DNA of 64,000 nucleotides from Pelecanus crispus (lineage: Eukaryota; Chordata; Aves; Pelecaniformes; Pelecanidae), in NCBI RefSeq assembly GCF_030463565.1, contig NC_134643.1, forward strand, positions 166,616,491 to 166,680,490. The letters run 5' to 3'. This document shows, one piece after another, positions 13,501 through 25,500 of the stretch (its first letter is position 1; every line of letters begins with the position of its first letter). Made by a program: the position numbers and the translations under genes. Below the pieces are notes generated by a model. That model ran no database searches, was not told where the DNA came from, and saw nothing but the letters and a program-made list of their open reading frames with translations.

Positions 13501-16500
13501 GATCAACCTGAAGATGGCTATTAAACAAACCATAAACACTAGCATCAATTAATAAAAATGGCTAGGTGTTTTTTTAACAGGGTGTTATTTTAGTAATTTA
13601 TAACGTATGAGAGCACGAATGCTTTCCAGTAAAGCCAGTTTTTGAAAATATAAAAGACAGTGGGTTACAAAATTTAGCCAAGATCAAATATCTAGTTAGC
13701 TGAGGTAATAAAACTAGGTCTCAATGCAAGCAACAAGTTTCTAAACCAGTATCAACAATTCTAGCACATAATCGCATTTTTCCCCATACCTACACTGCCT
13801 TTTTTCTGTCTTCCTGAGATGACCTGATCTGCCAACCCAAAGGAATTTCGGAAAATGACCTCTAAGTCATGTAACATTGTGCACAGCACAGTAACACACA
13901 CACAGCTGGGCATGTCACTTTTTGGTTTTTTGTTTGTTTTTTAAGATAAACAATATAGTAACATGAAGCTAAGGTCATTCTTAAATACTAACTTCTCACA
14001 TGTTTCCAGAAGTACTTGCTTTTCAGTATACAAATTAATCTCAGCATCATAACTGATATAATTTCTCAAAATATAATTATTAATCATATGTAACATAGCC
14101 CCTTCTGACTATTTTCCTTATATTATTTACACTGTTGTCCTGGTTTCACAGCACTATACCAGCTACTAGGAAGAAAATTAACTCTATCCCAGCCGAAACC
14201 AGGACACTCTTATAAGCTGTTAGAGCGGTGTTTGAAGAATTACCATGAAAAATTTGAAGAATTACAATTCTTTACTCTAGTAATGTACTGGATTACATGG
14301 TAGATTTCAAAATAGTTGTCCTGGTTTCAGCTGGGATAGAGTTAATTTTCTTCCAAGTGGCTGGTATAGTGCTGTGTTTTGGATTTAGTAGGAGAAGAAT
14401 GTTGATAACACGCTGATGTTTTTAGTTGTTGCTAAGTACTGCTTATGCTAGTCAAGGACTTTTCAGCTTCCCATGCTCTGCCAGGTGCACAAGAAACTGG
14501 GAGGGGGCACAGCCAGGATAGTTGATCCAAACTGACCAAAGGGCTATTCCATACCATATGATGTCATGCTCAGTATATAAACTGGGGGGGGTTGGCTGGG
14601 GGGCAGCAATCACTGCTCGGGAACTGTCTGGGTATCGGTTGGCGGGTAGTGAGTTATTGCATTGTGCATCACTTGCTTTGTATATTGTTATTATTATTAT
14701 CATTATTATATTGTTATTATTATCATTACTATTTTACTTTGTTTCAATTATTAAACTGTTCTTATCTCAACCCAGGAGTGTTTCTCACTCTTACTCCTCC
14801 GATTCTCTCCCCCATCCCATCGGGGTAGGGGGAGTGAGCGAGTGGCTGTGTGGTGCTTAGTTGCTGGCCAGGGCTAAACCAGGACAAAGAGATAAAAGGG
14901 GTTCATCCCTAAGACAGCATGGTGATATAACAATATTGTAAGACCAGTGCTTTACCGCGTACTTTTTATGACAGCAGCAGTGGATCCCACACCCTAACTC
15001 AACACTACCCCCAACTAACTTTAAAGATCAACTATGTAGTCTCCATTTCACCACAGCTGAACTGCATCCTACAGCAGGCTATAAATCTAGAATCAAGATA
15101 GATATATGAACAACCTTGATATGACAATGGCCTATCATTTTGAAAGACACCACTGGCCTTGCAATCAGAACAAGAAAAATGTTAAACAAAATTAAAAATT
15201 GCCCTATTGCTATTTTTAAATCTATTAATTGCCAAGATTCTGATTAAAGTCCATAACAACAACAACAAAAAGGAAGGCGTAGACTCCTTCATATCCAGAA
15301 GAATCACAGAATTGTCGAGGTTGAAAATACGAACTGCTGTGTGTGAGCTATCCCTTCAGTACATAGAGAGTCAAGAAATTCAGTTAGTTATAATCTGCAC
15401 TCTTTTTAGAGAGTCCCTTGCAATTTGAGGCCTTAGACTAATACATAAACAATTTGGGAAAGAGTGGGAAACTTTAGGAAACAGTTCCTCCAGCAAACTC
15501 CATTAAAAAGAACCCCAAAACCTCTTGCTTCTCACCAGAATGAGACATATTCAAGCATCCCCGCTCCCTATAGCTGCCTGATATACTGCTCCTCTGTCTT
15601 TAAATAGAGAGTAGCAGAACAAAGAATACCAGCTTCCTACTCTTTTGCAAATTTCCATGGGAGGAAGACCTTGAAGAAAAGAAAGCTTTTGCAGCAGGAG
15701 ACCAGAAAATGACCAGCTTCAACCTACCTACAACACCAATTTGCTGAAACACACAATTTCTCAGACTTAGAGCTTGGATTGAAAAATAATCTATCAGACA
15801 ACCTAGGTAAAAATGGAAAGTGTGATTCTTTAAAAAAACCCACATACGCATTTCACATTCAGCGTGTGTGGGGTGGTATGCAAAATTGTAAAGCGTGCGG
15901 TTAAATCCCAAGCCACCTCTGACATTCCAGTTCAAATTAAGGTTTAAAATAACAAATTTAATATTCTGAGATAATTTTAGTTGTCCATCTTTATAATTCA
16001 GAGTATTAATGCATGATTTTAAGAGGTAACTACCACAGAAAGCTTAGTACTCACTTCAAAAGAAACCGAGTATGTGTAAGCAATTTTGACTTCTCCATTA
16101 GCCTTATTACTTATATCCATAGGTACTCCTGAGCAATCGGGCTTGTCCGGATGAGTATGCTTGTAACTGCAGGAAGAAAAACCACAGAATGAACGCTGCT
16201 TCAACTAACACCACTCAAAGAATTCATTGATCTTACACAAGCATCAGTTTAATCCAAGATTCTTCCTTTAAATATAAAAACTGTTCTTAATGCCTCATAA
16301 ATTTCAGAACTCATACAAAATGTAGCATAAGCACAGGAATTTCTGATAATTGAACATGTTCAACAATAGTTGTCTCTTCTAAAAAGAAAAACACGGAGAG
16401 CACAGTCTCTAAAGCTAAGCACCAAAAACTGAAGAAGTCTGAGTACTGCTATGAACCTCCAAAACACTCAGAAAGTTACAACAGAGTTACTAACTTTTGT

Positions 16501-19500
16501 CAGAAAAAAATACTTTCATTATGATGCTGGACCAACAATGCAACAAGCTCAGTTATACCAAGAATACAAAAGAAAGGAAAGACAAGATGCTAAGAAATAA
16601 TAAAACCTACATCAGCTGTGCAAAAGCCACATAGACACCAGAACAACTGACGAGTGTATTTGTGAAATCATTCCATTCAAATCCTGATTGCTGAAGACAT
16701 CAAATGTTGCACTGGTTACTCCTACCTCAGGCACTGGTAGCCTATTCCATCAGAAGACAAAATGTTCCCTAGTAGGGAAATGAGGGTTGCTTCACTGAAC
16801 ACATACCACTTCCAGGTTTTTTTGGGTTTTTTTTTTTTTTGGCCCAAATAGGAAATAGTGCACAAAGATCTATCGAATTCAGAACAAAATTATTTTAGAC
16901 TAGCCTGCATGATCACACAATCATGATCACACAAATCAACAAGAAAGCTAATCTACAGGTCACATATCTGAAAACATTTCTGACTAGCAACAGGTCCCCA
17001 GATCTAAGCAAGTATCTTTCTTACCAGTCACAAGCGGTGTTCCTCAGGGCTCTGTTTTGGGGCCAGCCTTGTTTAATATCTTTATCAACGATCTGGATGA
17101 GGGGATTGAGTGCACCCTCAGTAAGTTTGCAGACGACACCAAACTGGGTGGGAGTGTCGATCTGCTGGAGGGTAGGATGGCCCTGCAGAGGGACCTGGAC
17201 AGGCTGGACCGATGGGCCGAGGCCAACTGGATGAGGTTCAACAAGGCCAAGTGCTGGGTCCTGCACTTGGGTCACAACAACCCCATGCAACGCTACAGGC
17301 TTGGGGAGGAGTGGCTGGAAAGCTGCCTGGCCGAAAAGGACCTGGGGGTGTTGGTAGACAGCCGGCTGAACATGAGCCAGCAGTGTGCCCAGGTGGCCAA
17401 GGTGGCCAACAGCATCCTGGCCTGTATCAGGAATGGTGTGGCCAGCAGGAGCAGGGAGGTGATTGTTTCCCTGTACTTGGCGCTGGTGAGGCCACACCTG
17501 GAATACTGTGTTTGGTTTTGGGCCCCTCAATACAAGAAAGACATTGAGGTGCTGGAGCGTGTTCAGAGAAGGGCAACAAAGCTGGTGAAGGGTCTGGAGC
17601 ACAGGCCTTATGAGGAGTGGCTGAGGGAACTGGGGTTGTTTAGCCTAGAGAAGAGGAGGCTGAGGGGAGACCTTATTGCTCTCTATAACTACCTGAAAGG
17701 AGGTTATAGCGAGGTGGGTGTTGGGCTCTTCTGCCAAGTAACAAGTGATAGGATGAGAGGAAATGGGCTCAAGCTGTGCCAGGGGAGGTTTAGGTTGGAT
17801 ATTAGGAAAAATTTCTTGACGGAAAGGGTAGTCAAGCATTGGAAGAGGCTGCCCAGAGAGGTGGTGGAGTCACCATCCCTGGAAGTATTAAAAAAAACGG
17901 GTAGATGTGGCACTTTGGGACATGGTTTAGTGGGCATGGTGGTGTTGGGTTGATGGTTGGACTGATGATCTTAGAGGTCCTTTCCAACCTTAATGATTCC
18001 TAGTTTTTACTTTCATTAAAAAATAATCCAGCCACCAAGCCAGGAAACATGAAATTATTACTCTACCCTTAATTGGTTTAGTGGTGGACTTGGTAATGTT
18101 AGGTTAATGGTTGGACTGGATGAGCTTAAAGGTCTTTTCCAACCTAAACAATTCTATTCTATGATTCTAAGTATCTTAGGATGGACCACTGTTTGATGAC
18201 AAGTTATTTCCAAGTACTAACCTTTTTGGTTCAAGTACTAACCTTTTTGGTTCAAGTTTAGCAGCAACTAGTCTTGCTCCCAGAGCTTCATTTTCCACAA
18301 CATGGTAATATATTTTTATTTCAACATGGTTGAAGATATAAAAAGTATCTTTTTCGTGAAATTCTGACTGCAATGATAAAAGATGGTGTGAAACAATCAA
18401 AAAGACAAAGACATCTAAAGGCCTTAGGCAGAAGCTTACATAACAGAATTTTAGACTGTGTACAGTTTTTCTGTCAAGAAGTTCTCCTATGAGATGAATG
18501 CGGGATTCTGGGAAGACAAAGACAGTAAAGTCTTTACATTAAAGCCTTGCATTAAAAAGACAAACTAGAAAATACGATGCTAAGAACTGTCTACTACAGT
18601 TGAAAAGTAGAAAAGCTTATTTACATATAAAATTTATTTATAAATATAAGTATTTATTAAAATATCTCAGGAACTGAAGATGTCCCATTTTATTTAATTG
18701 AAGTAGCGAACTGTATAGATAACTGTGACAACTTTCATATCAGAAGCGTTTCATAAACATCACCTATTTTAAAACAATGTATATATTTTTCATTGATTAA
18801 ACAGAACCTCCCAAGACAGACAATGCAAATAATTGCTCTCTGTGACAGAATCATCTTGACATTTGAAACCAAATATGCACAGGGATGAACTGCAAGCAGC
18901 AGGCAAGAATGCTGAATATAAATCTCAGGTGAAGGGAAACATCAGCTTGGAATTTAGTCAGTTAAAGAGGTCGTTAAATCACAAGCATTAGGTCTACTGA
19001 AGTTTAATTAGTACTTCTTCAGGGTTCTATCCCCACCCCTTTCTACAAAGCACCCTAATTATAAAAATAGTTATATAAACAAAGTGTTCTTCTACAGTCC
19101 TTCAGTTACTCCTTCAAAGGTTATTTTCCTTTTATTAAAAACAAGTATTTAAACAAGATTAAAAGAATATTGCCAGATTACATATTTGATCATAAATGTG
19201 TTTCCAGCATCCATTCATATGGAGCCTCTGAAATCAATTCATTATGGAGGAAAGGAAACAAAATTAGAAACTGCAGAAACTGTCATCTTTGGTAAGTTCT
19301 ATTAAGTAAAACCAACCATTCTGGTAAAACCAAAAACCTATTCCAGGTTCTCAGTGACCTCTCCATGGAAGAGGTCTGCGGTAATCTAAAAACATCCTGG
19401 ATTTTCTATTGCATTCTTATCTCCATAATACTTACAGTGCATTTATCTGGACCTCCACCAGTTAATCCAATAGGTCTGTCTCTCACCAGAGAAGCTTTGT

Positions 19501-22500
19501 TCACTCAGAAATCTTATATTCTGCCTTCTTTCACTAGCCCACACAGTTTTAGGGAAAGCAATCCTTCAAGAAGTGTTAATTTCCACACAGAGGTACAAAC
19601 ATGTCTATGCAAACTTGCTTCCATGAAAATACTTCTATCCCACAAAAACGTGGAGTCCAAGCCTTTGAAAGTTTAGACTTCTTAGGCAATGAAGGATGAC
19701 ATGGTTTTCTTCTGCTTCACCTTTTGCAGGTACTAAATGTTATGCATGTTCATCTCATCCCTCTATTTTTTAGAGCCCTTCTGTATTACGCAACAGAAGA
19801 GACAAAGTTCTTAGGCTTAGATGAGGCTTACAAATTGTGGTACTGGCAGAGATATCAAAACACATACCTAGTTTTAGGCAATGAGGGTTCTTAAGATAGT
19901 GAGGACCCATCATAGAAACAGGACATAGGAGAAATGCTAGTCTTTAGTAAAAAGGGGATAGTAAAAAAAAATAATTACATAAACATACATTAATAACACA
20001 GGCATCTTTTGGACGGCCATCTTCTGTAATATAGCAGCCAATAGGAAAACCAGGATTGCAGAACCTCTGGCTATCTTCAACATCATAACACCAGGTCACA
20101 GGCATGTTGTCTACAATCCTGTAAATGGCACAGTGACATTCCACAATCTTTTGAAATACACAGTGTAATGGAAACAAAACCAGATTATTATTAATCTAAC
20201 TTTGCTACATTCATTATTGGAAGATTAACTACAAGAATAATACTTCTTTCAGATCTTAACCCATGGAATTGCACCAACTGCCAATCCAATTTCCAAATGA
20301 GATATAAGCATCTAGCTCTTCAACTGAAACTTCCTTTTTTAGAAAAACAGTATTTAAAAAAATCAGTCTATTTCTTCAGAAGGTGGCTTGGAAATAGGAG
20401 GCTTACTCTGTAACTACCAAAACATTCTATTCACTGGACTAGTTTCTGAACTCCCGTTACAAATATAGTCCAATACATAAGACTCTCCCACTCCAAAGTG
20501 ATAACAACTTAACATTTCATTATTTTGTCACAAAATGAAAAATTTTGCCTACACACACATACATATTAATTCTCCAGCTTCCTCATTGCTCTTCCATTAG
20601 AAAATACATTTTTCATGGCACTCTTTAAACTTTTGTTTTGCACTAAAGCTAACATGCAAGTTTGCTGGGGTGGTTTTTTTGCTACTTAAGTGAATTCCTA
20701 ACCATCAACCTCAGTTGCAGTTCCCTGAGAGTACGGAATATTTTAACTAGATCGTTTACATGAGCAAAAAATTGTAAGCCACATTTGGGAAAGTAATCAC
20801 TTTCAAACCTCCCTCCATTATTTACCTGCTGCCTTTACATTATTGCCTCACAAGATTTATATTCATATTACCTAAAAGTCCTGAGCCCAGTAGGTTTATA
20901 GCTCAGTTTCAATGAAAAATTTGTAGCAGAATCCCAAACCCCCATGAGTTGTGGAAAATAAGACAGTAAGATACAAACAGTATCCAACATGCTACAAACA
21001 GTACAAATGTCAAAAACAAAAATATACTTTCAAACATAAAGAAAGTTACCAAACATGGTCACCTGTCCCTTTGTAAAAGGAACTACTAAAAACCAACAAA
21101 CCTGTTTCTTTATGTTATGAAGTGTTTTAACTAGCCAGAAGATAAATCCCAAAAGAAAGTCATTCAAAGAAGACTTAAAATTCAGTAGCTGCCCTTTGGG
21201 AAACATTAATTGCTCCAAGGTATGTTTTTAAAGGTCTATTAATAAACTTCACACATGAAGACAACTGCCACTTTTTGTGCATCACTAGACCAAAAGAAGG
21301 ACATCCCACTGAAACTTAACACATTTTTGTGAAACTTATCAAGCTACTAAATAGCCTTTACAACGAAATGTCTCATCATTACAACCACTAGGCTATTAAC
21401 GTTAACAAATACCTCATACCTGATAATACCTCATCAGGTACTTTTCAATACCTAATAAAACACAGGAATTACAACTTCAGACAACAACAAAGCATTATTT
21501 AGTTTGTTGTGTATTGTAACAATCTCTGAGGTAGCACTATTTTTTAAAGCACATCAATACATGGGGGTAAAAAGAGTGGTACATGGCACCTTTTTTCACA
21601 AAATGTAAGGAGATCTGCATTATCCCTACTGTTAGCTCCTGGACAGAAATAACTAGCAATGTTCACAGCTCATACTGACACAGTGGAAGAGTTGAAGACA
21701 GGCCCTCCAAAAACACAGTTTCCAGGTTCTCGGGAGATTCCAAAGACTATCACAGAGTTGCGAACAGCAGTAGCACCAACCAAATCCTACTCATTTCACC
21801 ATGCTACTATGAGGCACAATTAAGCTGCTGATTAGGAGCTATTCTGGATGCAGATTTATTACACTTGGACCATATTTGGAATTTTAGCTCCATAACATAC
21901 GCTAAAGATAGCTCTTGCTTTTGTTAGTATTTTCATTCCATAATCAAAACCAGGTAAAGCACTAACCTACTGCTAAAGGGTTCAGTTGGGATAAAGGCTT
22001 TCCCTTGCATCTTCTACAGCAAAGACATACTGAGCTGCCTTCAAGCAGCAATGCTGGAACAAATTGATAGTTTAAGCAGCAAGTAATTTTTCACAGTTAA
22101 TCTTCAAATTTAAAATGACTTGAAGAGATTATACATGTGGGGCAAATGTGCTATACAACACTGTTCTTATATGTCTCTCAAGAACATCTGGTGATGAACA
22201 CTGTCAGCCAAGATATCAGTATAGCTGTTGAGTCCAATTCAGTATGTCAATCCCTAATCTTATTAAGTGGCTTTTAAAACCTTAGAAGTACTTTGCACCA
22301 TCTGTGTTCCCCAGGAATTTTATGATAAATTGAAGCTGGATGATAAACCTCTATTAAATCCCCACTTATGCTACCTTGCTGATCCCTGTACAACATACTC
22401 CTAAACCATGCATCATTCATCACAGAGCCCAGCCACTTCCACTTTGTGAAGCTGTGGCTGAGGGGGACTGTCATTACCATAACAGACATAAACAGGGATT

Positions 22501-25500
22501 CTTCATGCCACTGGTTCTAAGGTTTTAGGGCAGTGTCCTGGTTTTGGCTGGGATAGAGTTCATTTTCTCCCTAGTAGCTGGTGTAGTGCTGTGTTTTGGA
22601 TTTAGTTTGAGAATAATGTTGGTAACACGCTGATGGTTTAGCTGTTTCTAAGTACTGCTTACACTAGGTCAAGGACTTTTCAGCTTCCCATGCTCTGCCA
22701 GGTGCACAAGAAACTGGGAGGGGGCACAGGCAAGATAGTCGATCCAAACTGACCAAAGGGCTATTCCATCCATACCATATGACGTCATGCTCAGTATATA
22801 AACTGAGGGGAGTTGGCCAGGAAGCTGCGATCGCTGCTCAGGAAGTGGCTGGGTATCAGTCAGCGGGTGGTGAGCAATTGCATTGTGCATCACTTATTTT
22901 GTATATTATTATTATTCTTCTCCCTTCCTTTTCTGTCCTATTAAACTGTCTTTATCTCAACCCACGAATTTTACCTTTTTTTTTCTTCCCCCCCCTCCCA
23001 ATTCTCTCTCCCATCCCACTGGGGAGGGGGAGACTAAGCGAATGGCTGTGTGGTGTTTAGCTGCCTGCCAGGTTAAACCACAACAGTCCTTTTTGGCACC
23101 CAACATGGGGCACAAAGGGTTCAGGATAACGACATATCTGACCAGAGTGTGTTAAAACAACTTTGTGATAAGCATTCATTATATTAATTTAATAGTCACC
23201 GGTCACAATGTTGATTTATTTGCTCTCAGGGTAGTTGTGCTTGTTCTCAGAGTTGTAACACCTTACTTGCTGTATGCACTCCCTGTGCTGCTGTTTATCA
23301 CTTCTGGGAGCTGGATGAAAGTTACCGCTTTGCTGTACTATGTAACACTGGTTTATGGTATGATGAAAGTTATCAGTCATTTATTATGGTATGATGAAAG
23401 TTATCAGAGATTGTACTCAGCACTGCCGTCATTCCTGTACTTCAGGAGCCATCTCTCAGAAACTATTAATAATTACACTTTTTACCTCTTCTCCTCGGAG
23501 AGCCAATCTATGGGGGACACAGAAGGGGAGGCTTTCCCCAGCTCCTTCACCATCCCTTTCTCCTTCAGGCTAGTTACAACAGCTCTTGAGAATTTTTAAT
23601 ATCCTTGGGACATTCAAACCAGCATCTTCCTGCTGCTATGTCTCCTGAATGCAGTTCAGGTCTTGTTTAGGGTTAAACAACTATTTAAGAATATGATCCA
23701 TAGATCAACCCCTGCGACAGGCGCTGCGGCCACTCCAACTCCCAAAATACACAATGCAGCTACTCAAACCCCATTGACAGGTGCTGCAGTGACTCTAACC
23801 CGCAGTGACAAACACTGCGGCTGAACTAGAGAATCAATCCATGCCAGTATCAGTCGCCCCTATACACAAGAAGAAATACACAAGAAGATCAGCTCATTTA
23901 GCAAGGGATGAAGATGAACCGGGGCCATCACGAGAAGAGGAATAAGAGGCAGAACCCACAAATGAGATGATAACCACCTGATCTCTGTCCCCGAGTGAGC
24001 TGTGAGATATGCAAAAAGATTTCAGTCATCATCCAGGTGAGCACATCATCACCCAGCTGCTCTGATGCTGGGATAACAGGGCCAGTATCCTGGAATTAGA
24101 GGACAGGGAAGCCAAGCAGCTGGGATCCCTTTCTGGGGAAGGGGGCATTGACAAAGCAATTGGAAAAGGGGCACAAGCCCTCAGCCTCTGGAGACAACTC
24201 CTGTCAGGTGTGAAGGGAAGGTATCCCTTCAAGGAAGATGTTATATATCGCCCAGGCAAGTGGACCACCATGGAGAGATGTATCCAGTACCTGAGGGAAT
24301 TAGCTACGCTAGAGATGATTTAACGACGTGAACAACGAGCAGTTATCCGAAGATCCAGATGAAGTCAGATGCGCATGACCCATGTGGTGGAAGTTTGTAT
24401 GCATGTGACGATGGTGCGCTCCAAACTCATTGGCAGTAATGACATAGAAAGACAGAGAGGAACCAGCAGTGGATGAATTGGCCGGCCAACTCTCGCAATA
24501 TGCAGAAAGTCTCTCTTCTTCCCTATGGGCCTGTGTCTCGGCTGTGGAAAGACTGTCTGAAAAACTGTCCCGAGAATTCCAGCAACATAAAGAGGGTATG
24601 TCCTACTCCCCACCTGTATGGGCCAGTATCTCAGCCATTAGGAGTAAGCATCCCTCTACCCAAGAGAGAGGACACAGTGGATACACACCATGGGTCACCC
24701 TGTGGTTTTACCTGCGTGACCATGGAGAAGACATGAGGAAGTAGGATGGGAAATCTACCTCGGCCCTAGAGGCATGGCTACGTGAGTTGCAAAGAAAAAC
24801 AAAAAGGAGGGTTCTTCCAGGAAAACTGCTGGTCGAGTCTCCAGTGGGCAATTCTGCAGAGTAGAAGGGCTGATCTTACCCCGATCTCAATAAAGTGACT
24901 CTGATTCGTATTCACAAGAAGTGAACAACAAATACTACGATCAGGACTAGAGGGGCCCTGCCTCCAGCCAGGTGGAGGAAAGGGACAACCAGGTTTACTG
25001 GACTGTGTGGATTTGATGGCCTGGCACATCAGACACACAGGAGTGTAAGGCTCTAGTGGACACCAGTGCACAGTGTACCCTAATGCCATCAAGCTATAGA
25101 GGGGCAGAACCCATCTGTATTTCTGGAGTGACAGGGGGATCCCCACAGCTAACTGTACTGGCGGCCGAAGTGAGCCTAAATGGGAATGAGTGGCAGAAGC
25201 ACCCCATTGTGACTGGCCCAGAGGCTCCACGCATCCTTGGCACAGACTACCTCAGAAAAAGGTATTTCAAGGACCCAAAAGGGTAAAGTGGGCTTTTGGT
25301 ATAGCTGCCTTTGAGCTGCCTTATTCATGAATATGAAACATGTGCTGCGATCGAACAGGCCAAGTGGTTAAAGCTTCTCTGATACGGAGAACAATGGCTG
25401 AAATATAAATATGGGGAGGCCTGGCAGATTGATTCTATCACTCTCCCACAAACCCACCAAGGCAAGCGCTATGTGCTCACCATGGTGGAAGCAACCACTG

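Larger units (their letters stand above)
12800..16054 (-). other. TM9SF2: TM9SF2 intron 7 with LTR insertions
   Basis: 3.3 kb intron. It contains a 15-bp tandem duplication (13124-13157), an LTR miniature on the minus strand (14136-14206), a solo LTR on the plus strand (14317-14886), and a 28-bp CR1 3' tip (15300-15327). The remainder is unique AT-rich sequence. Confidence 0.8.
16167..18242 (-). other. TM9SF2: TM9SF2 intron 6 with CR1 insertions
   Basis: 2.1 kb, about half of it CR1-derived (17023-18003 and 18076-18170), both antisense to the gene. A T-rich run lies near 16815-16842. The donor end is within the 21-bp duplication. Confidence 0.85.

Noticed and set aside
14522-14860. 112-codon ORF, with similar ORFs at 22779-23060 and 26693-26971
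   Set aside because: All three lie at the same place inside LTRs of one family. They are non-coding promoter/R-region sequence with chance open frames.
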